DNA of 64,000 bases from Labrenzia sp. R4_2. GTDB taxonomy: Bacteria; Pseudomonadota; Alphaproteobacteria; Rhizobiales; Stappiaceae. The stretch is from positions 310,001 to 374,000 of the forward strand of contig NZ_JAGHRJ010000003.1 of the NCBI RefSeq assembly GCF_017743865.1, read 5' to 3'. The notes beneath the pieces were generated by a model. The model was not told the DNA's origin, made no database searches, and worked only from the letters and a program-made list of their open reading frames with translations. The position numbers were made by a program, and so were the translations under genes. The stretch's first letter is position 1. Every line of letters begins with the position of its first letter. Positions 26,197-35,276 of the stretch are shown here, piece by piece.

Positions 26197-26970
26197 TTAA
26201 ACATGTTGACCGCCGTTTATGTGGATTTCTGACCCTGTCACATAGGACGACGTTTCGCTGCACAAGTAATAAATTGTTTCGGCAACCTCGTTCGGCTGAC
26301 CAAGACGGCGAAGGGGAATATCTTCAATCATGTCCTCTGTCCCCGGAGATAGGATGGATGTATCGATCTCGCCGGGCGCTATCGCATTGACCCGAACGCC
26401 ATGCGGCCCAAAATCTGCTGCCATTTCCCGCGTAAGGGACGCAAGCGCAGCCTTTGACGTGGCATAGGCCGTGCCTGCAAACGGGTGTACTCGGACACCA
26501 GCAATGGAAGTGACGTTCACCACCGAGCCAGTGGCCGCCTTAAGTTCGCTAAATAATCCTTTTGCGAGCAAAATGGGGGCAAAGAAATTCACCTGAAAGA
26601 CATTGCGCCATTCATGCATCGGAGTGTTCAGTGAGTTGAGCCGTTCCCCGCCGTTTCCTTTCGGACTGATCCCTGCATTATTGACCAGTGCATGGAGCCG
26701 GGATCCGTTGGGCTCAAGCCTCTTCCGGATTTCCTGGATCGCAAACCCCATGTTTTCCGGATCTGAGAGATCGACCTGGATATGATCTTCCGGTCCCATC
26801 GGCCAGGGACACTTGTCGGAAAAGGCTTGACGAGAACATGTAATAACACGCCAGTTTTCCGCGGAGAACTTTTTGACTGTCGCGTGCCCGATACCACGGC
26901 TGGCTCCGGTGAGAACCAGTGTCCGCCGTTCGTCAGTCGGTTTGCCATTGTTCATTTGCTGATCCGCCAA
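26197..26970 (-). CDS. Short-chain dehydrogenase/reductase
   Basis: A 257-aa classical SDR. It has the nucleotide motif TGASRGIGHATVKKF, NNAGIS, a catalytic Ser in VTSIAGVRVHPFAG, the YATSKAAL catalytic Tyr-Lys pair, and NAIAPGEIDTSIL. The Arg and Ser after the second strand (CSRQ) favour NADPH. Oxidoreductase substrate unknown. The ATG at 26970 has about 110 bp to the divergent bfd gene, so both promoters share a short region. Slightly AT-rich relative to neighbours. Confidence 0.92.
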   Translation of the reverse strand: MADQQMNNGKPTDERRTLVLTGASRGIGHATVKKFSAENWRVITCSRQAFSDKCPWPMGPEDHIQVDLSDPENMGFAIQEIRKRLEPNGSRLHALVNNAGISPKGNGGERLNSLNTPMHEWRNVFQVNFFAPILLAKGLFSELKAATGSVVNVTSIAGVRVHPFAGTAYATSKAALASLTREMAADFGPHGVRVNAIAPGEIDTSILSPGTEDMIEDIPLRRLGQPNEVAETIYYLCSETSSYVTGSEIHINGGQHV

Positions 26971-26984
26971 GTGCTAAGTATGCT

Positions 26985-27020
26985 CTAAAAAGTTGACTTT
27001 TATAGTACGGTTTCTGTATT
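26985..27020 (+). promoter_or_regulatory. Near-palindrome and promoter upstream of bfd-bfr
   Basis: CTAAAAAGTTGACTTTTATAG (26985-27005) is an imperfect inverted repeat (CTAAAAGT/ACTTTTATAG). It overlaps a -35 box TTGACT (26993-26998), which is followed after 16 bp by TGTATT (27015-27020), about 60 bp before bfd. Placement suggests an operator, perhaps for an iron regulator of the Irr/Fur family, though the sequence is not a clear match to either. Confidence 0.4.
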
Positions 27021-27079
27021 CCGCTGCCATCTGTCAAACACTATATGCGATGAAGTCCTCGTAACGGCCAGACCCCAGT

Positions 27080-27322
27080 ATGCTCATTTGCTCCTGTAAT
27101 GTATTATCAGACAAGCAATTACGTGAAGCTGCGGCAGAGATGCGTGACGATCCGAATGGTAAAATCCCAACGCCTGGATCTGTTTTCCGCCATTTAGGGT
27201 GCCGGCCGCGTTGCGGTGGATGTTTTCCAAGTGTCATTGACATTATTCACGAAAACACACCAGAGAATGAGAAACCTAAACAGCGGCAGGCGTCTTCCGG
27301 GCGCAAAGCCGAGAACCGTTGA
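27080..27322 (+). CDS. bfd: Bacterioferritin-associated ferredoxin
   Basis: An 80-aa BFD-like [2Fe-2S] protein. Cluster ligands are the pairs C4-x-C6 and C45-x-x-C48, in the segments LICSCNVLSD and CRPRCGGCFP; C41 is an extra Cys. Bfd reduces the stored Fe(III) of bacterioferritin and releases iron. The basic, Lys/Arg/Gln-rich tail (about 60-80) is longer than in E. coli Bfd. It is 17 bp upstream of bfr on the same strand, so they form an operon and are likely iron-regulated. Confidence 0.92.
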   Translation: MLICSCNVLSDKQLREAAAEMRDDPNGKIPTPGSVFRHLGCRPRCGGCFPSVIDIIHENTPENEKPKQRQASSGRKAENR

Positions 27323-27339
27323 GCTTTTAAGAGGGACTG

Positions 27340-27825
27340 ATGAAGGGCGACGCGCGGGTCATTGACTACTTGAACAAGGCTCTCCGGCATGAGTTGACAG
27401 CGGTCAACCAATACTGGCTGCATGGCCGCTTGCTTGCGGATTGGGGATTCGGAAAACTTGCTGCCAAAGAATTGGAAGAGGCGGAAGAGGAGCGTCAGCA
27501 CGCACAGGATCTGATGGACCGGATCTTGTTCCTGGAGGGGTTCCCGAACCTGCAAACGCTCGACCCTCTGCGGATCGGCCAATCGATGAAAGAATGCCTC
27601 GAAGGCGATCTGGCAGCTGAGTACGCAGCCCGCTCTCTCTACCACGAAGCGCGCGAAGTTTGCCGTGAGCAGGGCGACTATGTCTCAATGAAACTGTTCG
27701 AGACCCTGCTCTCCGATGAAGAAAGCCACATCGATTTTCTTGAGACCCAGTTGGCTCTGATCGAGCGCATCGGGATCGACAATTATTCGCTGCTGCAAGC
27801 CCAGTCTGCAGATACGGCAGAGTAG
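27340..27825 (+). CDS. bfr: Bacterioferritin, lacking the heme-ligand methionine
   Basis: 161 aa, normal length. The ferroxidase ligands are all present: E18, E51, H54, E94, E127 and H130. But position 52, the axial heme ligand Met52 of canonical Bfr, is Arg (EERQHAQD), so this subunit should not bind heme in the usual way. It would store iron as a 24-mer shell, or mix with a heme-binding subunit from elsewhere. It follows bfd by 17 bp and is likely co-transcribed. Identity as a Bfr-family protein is certain from [28 protein letters not shown]. The Met52 loss is read directly from the sequence. Confidence 0.95.
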   Translation: MKGDARVIDYLNKALRHELTAVNQYWLHGRLLADWGFGKLAAKELEEAEEERQHAQDLMDRILFLEGFPNLQTLDPLRIGQSMKECLEGDLAAEYAARSLYHEAREVCREQGDYVSMKLFETLLSDEESHIDFLETQLALIERIGIDNYSLLQAQSADTAE

Positions 27826-27837
27826 CTGCAGCCCAGA

Positions 27838-28515
27838 TTATTGCGGTTCAGTCGCCGGACTATCCAACCTGTAGACTGGACCGCCGGCCACTTCAGCATC
27901 CTCGAAATCATGCGTGACCAGAAGAACGGGCAGGGCGCGTTCTCTGGCGATCGAGAATACCTTTTGCCGGACGTCAGTGCGTCTCGACTGATCGAGGCTG
28001 GAAAAAGGTTCGTCGAGCAAAAGGGCTTTGGGTCTGGCCAAAAGAGTTCGCATCAAGGCCACTCTCGTTTGCTGCCCGCCTGAGAGCTTGGCTGGATCTT
28101 TGGGGCCAAGCCCTTCAAGATTTACGGCCTCAAGGGCTTCCGCAGCTAACCTCTGCCGTTCTGTCCGATTATTGATCTCGGAAGGAATTGCAAACATAAG
28201 ATTTTGCGCGACAGACATGTGCGGGAACAAAAGCGGCGATTGAAACATCAAGCCGATATGGCGCTCTTGCGCAGGAACGGTGGTGACGTCGGTACCGTCC
28301 AGGATGACACGGCCTGTGGACTTGAAGTCGGGTTTCAAAAAACCTGCGATGAAGTCAAGAAGGCTTGATTTCCCGCTGCCGCTTTCTCCCATGACGGTCA
28401 GCACCGTCCCCGGTTCAATCGTTGTATCAAGCTCCAACAGAGTGCGGCCATCCAGCTGGATGTTTACATTCTCCAGGATGAGCCCCTTCTGGTTTTGGAG
28501 AGTGCGGGCGTTCAT
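27838..28515 (-). CDS. ynjD: ABC transporter ATP-binding protein, YnjD-like
   Basis: About 225 aa from the ATG at 28513-28515 (MNARTLQNQKG); a start at 28527 would overlap the permease stop by 8 bases. ABC ATPase motifs are complete: Walker A GESGSGKSSLL, Q-loop MFQSPLLFPHMSV, signature LSGGQQTRVALMRTL, Walker B ALLLDEPFSSLD and His switch VLLVTHDF. It energises the YnjBCD importer whose permease and binding protein are directly upstream. Confidence 0.92.
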   Translation of the reverse strand: MNARTLQNQKGLILENVNIQLDGRTLLELDTTIEPGTVLTVMGESGSGKSSLLDFIAGFLKPDFKSTGRVILDGTDVTTVPAQERHIGLMFQSPLLFPHMSVAQNLMFAIPSEINNRTERQRLAAEALEAVNLEGLGPKDPAKLSGGQQTRVALMRTLLARPKALLLDEPFSSLDQSRRTDVRQKVFSIARERALPVLLVTHDFEDAEVAGGPVYRLDSPATEPQ

Positions 28516-28519
28516 TGAC

Positions 28520-30220
28520 TTAAGCATCCAGGCGCAACGCGGTTCTGTTTTTGAATAGAACAGCTGGGATCGCAGCAGCAACAGCGAAACCGGCAAACGG
28601 GATAAGCAATTGCAGCAAGGCGTAGACGGCTGTGATTTGCCTGTTTCCACCACTTGCGAGCGCAACGCTCTCTGTTGTCACGGTGACGACCCGGCCGGCT
28701 CCGATCATGAGTGTGGGGAGGTATTGCCCGACCGATACAGCAAGGGCAACTGCCAACGTCACGAGGACCGGGCGTGTCAGCATTGGTAGTTGTACCCTGA
28801 AGAAGATTCTGGCTCTGCTGGCGCCCATGGAAGCTGCGACGCGGGCATATCGGGGGTCCTGCCGCTGCCACGGGTCACTGAGCGCAAGAAAGGCATAGGG
28901 CAAGACGAAAACCAGATGTGCAAGAAGCACGGCTGTGAAACTTCCATCCAGACCAATCATCAAGAACAACATCTTGAGGCCGAACAGGAACGCAATTTGC
29001 GGCAGGAGAAGGGGCACAAAGATGAGCGTTCTCAGCTGATGATCTACAGGCTCTGCGGCGTGTGTTTTTGTTTCCAACAGCCAAAGCGTCAACGAAGTGC
29101 TGATGAGCGCTGCCAGAACACCAAGCAAAATCGTCGTGCCGAGGATCTGCGGTGTTTGCATCAAGGCCATTGAAAGCGCCGATATGGACCAATTCTGGGG
29201 CAGCGGGGCCGGATACCACCAGGACTTGGCTAAACTCCATATTATCAGGACAAGCAGGGAAAGGCACATGGCAGACACAATGAAAACCATTGTACCGAGC
29301 GCTGCCATCCGGCCTGCACCATCTGACTTTATGCGGTGTCCAAGCGCCAAACGGGTGGAGCTCAGCTTGGTGACAATGGCTTCGAACAACAAATAAACAA
29401 GAATTGCTCCAGCGCTAACTCCAAGCTGAAGCAATGCACCAGCTGACGCGGCAAGACGCAGACTCAGATCCGGATCATTCATCCAAACCACCAGCCGCGC
29501 AGCCAACGGTGCCGGTGTCGTCGGCCCCAGTATCACCGCGACATCCACCACGGAGGTCGAGTAAGCGATCACAGCCAGCATCGGTAGACGGATGAGCGGA
29601 TAAATCTGGGGCAGGATGACTTTGAAAAAGCCTGACATCCGACCGTAACCGAGACTGGCTGCCACTTTGGTGTAGGACTTGATCTCTGGTCGGTTCAAAG
29701 CGGCCAGTGTCAATAAAAACAGGAATGGAACCTCTTTTGCGATGAGACCCAGGGTCATGGCGACCCCATAGGGGTCGTTAACCAGCAACAAATCCGGCGG
29801 ACGCTCCCACCCAGTTGCCCAAGGCGACAAAAGCCGGGCAAGGAACCCGGACGGGGCGATCAGAAAAGCGAGACCGATTGCGGCCGCAGCGTGCGGTACT
29901 GACAAAAGCGGCGACAGGAAACGGCTGACGCGTTGAAAGGTTTGGGTGCCGCTCCATGCGGCTGAAAAACAAAGAACGATTGCAAGCGAAACCAGTGACG
30001 CAACAAGGCCTGTCCAAAAACTCAGCGCCGTTGATTGCAGCAGGCCCGGCATGGAGAAAAGCTGTGCGAAAGGCTCAAGCGTTATCTCTCGCGCCCCAAG
30101 AACAGGGAGGTAGCCGAAAGCCGGCAGAACGGTTCCTGCAAGACCGGCCAGAACCGGTCCCGCCAACAGCAACACAACGATCAGCGAGGGTAAATTCGAG
30201 CCTGGCCGGAATTTGGCCAA
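28520..30220 (-). CDS. ynjC: ABC transporter permease with two fused permease domains, YnjC-like
   Basis: 566 aa with about 12 TM segments in two six-helix halves, each carrying the EAA-type loop (SLGYGRMSGFFKVILPQIYPLIRLP and SMGASRARIFFRVQLPMLTRP). This duplicated layout is shared by ThiP/YnjC-type permeases in the thiamine/iron/polyamine superfamily. It pairs with the YnjB-like binding protein 5 bp upstream and the ATPase just downstream. Substrate not readable from sequence. Confidence 0.92.
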   Translation of the reverse strand: MAKFRPGSNLPSLIVVLLLAGPVLAGLAGTVLPAFGYLPVLGAREITLEPFAQLFSMPGLLQSTALSFWTGLVASLVSLAIVLCFSAAWSGTQTFQRVSRFLSPLLSVPHAAAAIGLAFLIAPSGFLARLLSPWATGWERPPDLLLVNDPYGVAMTLGLIAKEVPFLFLLTLAALNRPEIKSYTKVAASLGYGRMSGFFKVILPQIYPLIRLPMLAVIAYSTSVVDVAVILGPTTPAPLAARLVVWMNDPDLSLRLAASAGALLQLGVSAGAILVYLLFEAIVTKLSSTRLALGHRIKSDGAGRMAALGTMVFIVSAMCLSLLVLIIWSLAKSWWYPAPLPQNWSISALSMALMQTPQILGTTILLGVLAALISTSLTLWLLETKTHAAEPVDHQLRTLIFVPLLLPQIAFLFGLKMLFLMIGLDGSFTAVLLAHLVFVLPYAFLALSDPWQRQDPRYARVAASMGASRARIFFRVQLPMLTRPVLVTLAVALAVSVGQYLPTLMIGAGRVVTVTTESVALASGGNRQITAVYALLQLLIPFAGFAVAAAIPAVLFKNRTALRLDA

Positions 30221-30224
30221 GGGT

Positions 30225-31442
30225 TTATTGGCCCCCTGCGCCGTAACGTGTTGCCCAAGCCTGTTCCAGGGCAGTGACCCAGCTCGGATGCGGCTCTGGG
30301 AGAGTTGGACCGAGTTCTTCCGGCGTCAGGGTCGCAGGTCTAAGGTCTTGGGTATCGAACAGCGCTTTTTCATTGGCTGGAAGGTCCGCCACGTTCAACA
30401 CGGTCGGGTCGCCCCAAATCTCCGGGTCCTGTTTGCGCATCTGGGCCATTGGTGACAGCAAATGGTTCGCGAATACCTGTGCGCCTTCCTGAGCCGAACT
30501 GTTGAACGGAATGGCGACAAAGTGAGTATTGCCGACTGTGCCGCCATCAAAAACGAATGTTCGTACAGTTGGTGGCAGTTCGCCGTTCACGATCGCGCCG
30601 GACGCATCACCCGGATTGAACGAAAAGGCAATGTCCATTTCACTGTCCGCAAGGAGCTGACGCATATGGGCTGCATTCTTTGGAAACGCTTGTCCCTGAC
30701 GCCAGAGATGCGGATGTAGCTCATCCAGGAAATTGAACAATGGCGCCGTCTGTGCCTCGAATTGGTCCGGATCGACCGGAGCAGACAGCACGCTTGTATC
30801 TGCGATGGTGTTGAGGAGTGCTTGCTTCAGGAAGGTCGTTCCGTAAAAATTCGGCGGTTGCGGGTACGAGAAACGGCCCGGATTGGACTTCGCATAGGCG
30901 AGCAGCGCGTCGAGAGACGCCGGAGGTGTATCGAGCCGTGCGGTGTCAAACATGAAGACCAGCTTTGCCATGCCCCACGGACTTTCCTGGCCATCGGTTG
31001 GAACGGTAAAGTCGACCAAGACCGTCGGTTTGTTTTCCGTGTCGACATACGTCCAGTTCGGCAGGCTTTGTGCCCAACCGGGCTCTGCGAGTAACTCATT
31101 TGTCTTCATGGCGGCAAAGTTTTCGCCGTTGATCCAGACGAGGTCGACGCCGCCACCGCTCGTCTTGCCGACCGACTTCTCTGCGAGCACCTGGGACACG
31201 ACACTCGCAGTGTCGCTGACCTTCACATGAACAACCCGGACATCATAGAGGTTTTCGACTTCCCGAGCGGCCCACTGGATATAAGCGTTGATCCGCGGCT
31301 CGCCGCCCCATGCATGGAAGTAAACAGTCTGTCCCTTGGCTTCGTCCAGAACGTCTTTCCAGTCGCTGTCTTGTGCCGACACCGGCTGTAACGTGAAAAG
31401 ACCGGAGATTAGCGCAGCGGCAGCGATAAGCAGACGTTTCAT
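30225..31442 (-). CDS. ynjB: ABC transporter periplasmic binding protein, YnjB-like
   Basis: 405 aa from the ATG at 31440-31442 (MKRLLIAAAALISGLF), with an AGGA ribosome-binding site 5 bases away. A further ATG at 31454 and the open frame above are less likely. A signal peptide ends at SAQ-DS (about residue 23), so the protein is periplasmic. The start of the mature form (WKDVLDEAKGQTVYFHAWGGEPRINAYIQW) is typical of the YnjB branch of spermidine/thiamine-like binding proteins. Ligand unknown. First gene of the ynjBCD operon. Confidence 0.92.
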   Translation of the reverse strand: MKRLLIAAAALISGLFTLQPVSAQDSDWKDVLDEAKGQTVYFHAWGGEPRINAYIQWAAREVENLYDVRVVHVKVSDTASVVSQVLAEKSVGKTSGGGVDLVWINGENFAAMKTNELLAEPGWAQSLPNWTYVDTENKPTVLVDFTVPTDGQESPWGMAKLVFMFDTARLDTPPASLDALLAYAKSNPGRFSYPQPPNFYGTTFLKQALLNTIADTSVLSAPVDPDQFEAQTAPLFNFLDELHPHLWRQGQAFPKNAAHMRQLLADSEMDIAFSFNPGDASGAIVNGELPPTVRTFVFDGGTVGNTHFVAIPFNSSAQEGAQVFANHLLSPMAQMRKQDPEIWGDPTVLNVADLPANEKALFDTQDLRPATLTPEELGPTLPEPHPSWVTALEQAWATRYGAGGQ

Positions 31443-31538
31443 TTCAATCCTCATGGTGCGGGAGTGTCCTCCCTCGCTTACGGCAACGAACACGGTCAAG
31501 ACAAGGCTTTGTGATTAGCCTGGGCATCCGGACTGGGC

Positions 31539-31994
31539 TCAGACCGGCAGAATATGCGTGTCCTTTATTTCTTCCATGACCGCATAAGTATGCGTTTCCC
31601 GGACGCCGGGAAGGGCCAACACCACATCAGACAGGAATGCCCGGTAGGCCTCCATATCCTTGACGCGGCTTTTCATCAGGTAATCGTATCCCCCAGCAAC
31701 CATGTGGCATTCCAGAATATCTGGCGATCGTTCGACGGCCCGCTTGAAGGCATCAAAGATCTCCGGAGATGTGCGTTCCAGCCGAATTTCGACAAACACC
31801 AAAAGCCCTCGGTCCACTTTCTTCGGGTCCAGGCTTGCCGAAAAATGTTCGATAAATTTTTCCCGTGTCAGGCGTTTGACGCGCTCTGCGGTCGCTGTCG
31901 GAGAAAGCCGGACTTTTTCCGAAAGGTCGGTATTGGTGATCCGGCCGTCTTCCTGAAGTACCTTGAGAATTCGCCGGTCCGTTGCATCAAGCAT
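31539..31994 (-). CDS. putR: Lrp/AsnC-family regulator, probably PutR
   Basis: A 151-aa Lrp-type regulator: N-terminal helix-turn-helix (TNTDLSEKVRLSPTATAERVKRLTRE) and a RAM ligand domain (GGYDYLMKSRVKDMEAYRAFL). It is divergent from putA, the arrangement in which PutR activates proline catabolism in rhizobia-type alphaproteobacteria. The putA gene product lacks its own DNA-binding domain here, which fits control by PutR. The function is inferred from family and position. Confidence 0.9.
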   Translation of the reverse strand: MLDATDRRILKVLQEDGRITNTDLSEKVRLSPTATAERVKRLTREKFIEHFSASLDPKKVDRGLLVFVEIRLERTSPEIFDAFKRAVERSPDILECHMVAGGYDYLMKSRVKDMEAYRAFLSDVVLALPGVRETHTYAVMEEIKDTHILPV

Positions 31995-32073
31995 GTGAAT
32001 TTAGTCCGAATATCGCATTTCTAAAGTTATATACTTCGTAATTTGGGTAAAAAATAGAGAAAAACACAGCCGA

Positions 32074-32102
32074 TTGAGACGTATCATAGGTGAATGTATC
32101 GT
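32074..32102 (+). promoter_or_regulatory. Possible putA promoter
   Basis: TTGAGA (32074-32079) and TATCGT (32097-32102) lie 17 bp apart, 33 bp before the putA start. Matches are moderate. AT-rich tracts upstream may hold PutR sites, but no perfect repeat was seen. Confidence 0.4.
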
Positions 32103-32135
32103 TTGGTCCTGACAGGGCCGCTTTGGGAGGTGCCT

Positions 32136-35100
32136 ATGTCCGCAACTGCTGCCGTTTTGCCGGGCGTTAGTGAAAAAGATCTGCAACCGTTTCGCGCCGC
32201 CTATGCGCCGAGCGACAAGCCGCTTGTGGAAGCGCTTTTGAAAGAAGCGGCCGGAGATCCTGTCGTTGAAAAGCTGATTGACCAGAGAGCCCGTGGTTAC
32301 ATCGATGACATGCGGTCAGTTCAAGTTGGTCTCGGCGGTGTCGAAGACTTCATGCGGGAGTTTGGGCTGACCACCCGCGAGGGTCTTGCCATGATGGTGC
32401 TGGCCGAGGCCTTGCTTCGGGTTCCAGATGCTGAAACGGCAGACAAGCTGATCGAGGACAAGCTGGCTGCGGCCAAATTTGACGATCCGAGCGGCCCGAA
32501 ATCCGACACTTGGCTCGTCTCGGCATCATCCTGGGCGCTGGGCGTCACCTCCCGTCTTTTGCATCCTGGTGATACACCGCAGAATATTCTGTCCAGCCTG
32601 GTCAAACGGATGGGTATGCCGACGGTGCGGCTTGCGACCCGAAAAGCCATGCAACTTCTTGGGCATCAGTTCGTACTGGGGGAAACCATTTCGAAGGCGC
32701 TAGAGCGCGCGAAGACGCAGGAAGCCAAGGGCTACCGCTACTCATACGACATGCTGGGCGAAGGCGCCCGGACCGAAAAGGATGCCGAGCGCTATTTCCA
32801 ATCCTATGCCGCTGCGATCGAAGCGATCGGAAAATCCGCTGGCGACAAAAAGCTTCCTGATCGTCCCGGTATTTCGGTGAAGCTCTCCGCTCTGCATCCG
32901 CGGTATGAGGCTATCAAGGGCGCTCGCGTTCAGGAAGAGTTGCTGCCACGCCTTAAAAAGCTCGTCCAGATGGCGCGGGAGCGGGATCTGAATTTCACCG
33001 TCGATGCAGAGGAGGCAGATCGCCTCGAAATATCCCTAGACGTCATCGCGGCACTTTTGTCCGATCCGGTCACAGAGGGTTGGGACGGCTTTGGCCTTGC
33101 CGTTCAGGCCTATCAGAAACGAGCAGTCCATGTGGTCGACTGGCTGGTGGACGCTGCGCGAATAACCGATCGCAAGTTGATGGTGCGTCTTGTGAAAGGC
33201 GCGTACTGGGATACCGAAATCAAACACGCCCAAGAAAATGGCGCGGACGGCTATCCGGTCTTCACCCGGAAGGCTGCAACGGACCTATCCTATCTGTGTT
33301 GCGCCAAGCGGATGCTGGCTGCACGCGATGTTCTTTATCCGCAATTTGCGACCCATAACGCGCTGACTGTTGCGCAAATCGTTGAGTTGGCCGGTGGAAA
33401 TGCGGACGGCTACGAGTTCCAGCGCCTCCATGGTATGGGCGAAAGCCTGTTCAAATCCGTCTGTGAGCGGGATGGGTTCCCGACCCGGATTTATGCTCCG
33501 GTGGGCGGGCATAAGGATCTACTGGCTTATTTGGTACGCCGTCTCTTGGAAAACGGCGCCAACTCGTCCTTTGTGACGATTGTCGGCGATACATCCGTCC
33601 CCGTCGAAGCCATGTTGGAGCGGCCGCGCGACATTCTTGATGGTGGCCACCACGCCGCAAACCGCTCCATCCCAATGCCGGATGATCTGTATGGGGCTAG
33701 CCGAAAAAACTCGGATGGCGTCGAGTTCGGCTGGGCCGAAGAGCGCAACATTCTTGTTCGCGAAATGGCAAAGACCACAGCTCCGTTCACGGTTGCGACG
33801 CCGCTTGGCAAAGGGCTTCCAGCGAACGGCGAACCGAACCCGATCTTTTCTCCAATGGACGGGACAACCAAGGCGGGGACAGTTTCATTTGCCGACAAGG
33901 CAACTGCAGAAAAAGCAATGGATGTTGCTCAGGCCGGGTTCGAGCGCTGGTCACGCCGCCCCGTGGAAGAGCGCGCGGACATCCTGGCAAAGGTCGGGGA
34001 TCTTCTGGAAGACAACCGCGATCGTCTGATGACCATCCTGTCGATTGAGGCCGGCAAGTGTTTGCCGGACGGGATCGCTGAGATCCGGGAGGCCGTTGAT
34101 TTCTGCCGCTACTATGCGCAGGAAGCGCGCACCCAGTTTGGCGATGGGCGCTTGATGCCGGGACCAACCGGCGAAGAGAACCGGTATCGTCATCGTGGCC
34201 GAGGCGTGTTCGTTTGCATCTCGCCCTGGAATTTCCCGTTGGCGATTTTCCTTGGCCAGATCAGCGCGGCCCTGCTTGCCGGAAATGCGGTCGTCGCAAA
34301 GCCTGCAGAACAAACGCCACTCATAGCCTATGAAACCGCAAAACTGCTCTATGAAGCAGGGGTGCCGGAAGATGTGTTCCTGCTCTTGCCTGGCGATGGC
34401 GAGGTTGGGGCTGCCTTGACCGCGCACCCGAAGGTCGCCGGCGTTGCCTTCACCGGTTCAACGGAAACTGCTTGGGCGATCAACCGGACACTTGCCATGA
34501 AACGCGGTCCAATCGTGCCGCTCATTGCAGAGACCGGCGGGATCAATGCCATGCTGGTCGATGCGACGGCCTTGCCGGAACAGGTGTGCGATGACGTCAT
34601 GATGTCCGCCTTCCGGTCCGCCGGTCAGCGCTGCTCGGCTCTGCGCCTGCTCTATGTTCAGGAAGATGTGGGAGATACCCTGTTAGCCATGCTGGAAGGC
34701 GCCGCAAAGGAACTGGAGCTTGGCGACCCCCGTCTTCCATCAACCGACATCGGCCCGGTGATTGACGATGAAGCCAAGGCCAACATTCAGGCGCATATCG
34801 ACGAGATGCAGGAAAGCCAAACGCTGCGCTTTGCCGGGAAAACGCCGGCAGGAAACCTTGCCAACGGGTCCTGGATCGCACCGCACATCATCGAATTGGA
34901 CAAGGCGGAAGCGCTCACCCGCGAGGTGTTTGGGCCCGTGCTCCACGTCGTCCGCTATAAGGCCAAGGATATCGACAAGGTCCTCGATCAGATCGCCGCG
35001 ACGGGCTACGGTTTGACGCTCGGTGTCCACAGCCGGATTGACGCCACCGTGAAGAAAGTTGTCGACCGCCTGTCGGTCGGCAACGTCTACGTCAACCGGA

Positions 35101-35276
35101 ACACGATCGGCGCTGTCGTGGGAACCCAGCCGTTCGGCGGTTCCGGCCTTTCCGGCACCGGCCCGAAAGCCGGCGGCCCTGCTTATCTGACCCGCTTCGC
35201 CCTGGAGCAGGTTGTGTCGATCAACACGGCTGCCGCCGGCGGCAACGCAAGCCTTGTCGCCGCGTCCGACGACTAG
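32136..35276 (+). CDS. putA: Bifunctional proline dehydrogenase / L-glutamate gamma-semialdehyde dehydrogenase
   Basis: 1046 aa from the ATG at 32136, which has GGGAGG six bases upstream; the longer frame from 32094 lacks this. The FAD-containing proline dehydrogenase barrel covers about residues 45-460 (SVKLSALHPRYE, NFTVDAEEADRLE, YEFQRLHGMGE), and the aldehyde dehydrogenase domain covers about 540-1030 (ISPWNFPLAIF, AFTGSTETAW, AETGGINAM, catalytic Cys833 in SAGQRCSAL, GTGPKAGGP). Proline is converted to glutamate. The ribbon-helix-helix DNA-binding domain of E. coli PutA is missing, so regulation is left to PutR. Confidence 0.98.
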   Translation: MSATAAVLPGVSEKDLQPFRAAYAPSDKPLVEALLKEAAGDPVVEKLIDQRARGYIDDMRSVQVGLGGVEDFMREFGLTTREGLAMMVLAEALLRVPDAETADKLIEDKLAAAKFDDPSGPKSDTWLVSASSWALGVTSRLLHPGDTPQNILSSLVKRMGMPTVRLATRKAMQLLGHQFVLGETISKALERAKTQEAKGYRYSYDMLGEGARTEKDAERYFQSYAAAIEAIGKSAGDKKLPDRPGISVKLSALHPRYEAIKGARVQEELLPRLKKLVQMARERDLNFTVDAEEADRLEISLDVIAALLSDPVTEGWDGFGLAVQAYQKRAVHVVDWLVDAARITDRKLMVRLVKGAYWDTEIKHAQENGADGYPVFTRKAATDLSYLCCAKRMLAARDVLYPQFATHNALTVAQIVELAGGNADGYEFQRLHGMGESLFKSVCERDGFPTRIYAPVGGHKDLLAYLVRRLLENGANSSFVTIVGDTSVPVEAMLERPRDILDGGHHAANRSIPMPDDLYGASRKNSDGVEFGWAEERNILVREMAKTTAPFTVATPLGKGLPANGEPNPIFSPMDGTTKAGTVSFADKATAEKAMDVAQAGFERWSRRPVEERADILAKVGDLLEDNRDRLMTILSIEAGKCLPDGIAEIREAVDFCRYYAQEARTQFGDGRLMPGPTGEENRYRHRGRGVFVCISPWNFPLAIFLGQISAALLAGNAVVAKPAEQTPLIAYETAKLLYEAGVPEDVFLLLPGDGEVGAALTAHPKVAGVAFTGSTETAWAINRTLAMKRGPIVPLIAETGGINAMLVDATALPEQVCDDVMMSAFRSAGQRCSALRLLYVQEDVGDTLLAMLEGAAKELELGDPRLPSTDIGPVIDDEAKANIQAHIDEMQESQTLRFAGKTPAGNLANGSWIAPHIIELDKAEALTREVFGPVLHVVRYKAKDIDKVLDQIAATGYGLTLGVHSRIDATVKKVVDRLSVGNVYVNRNTIGAVVGTQPFGGSGLSGTGPKAGGPAYLTRFALEQVVSINTAAAGGNASLVAASDD

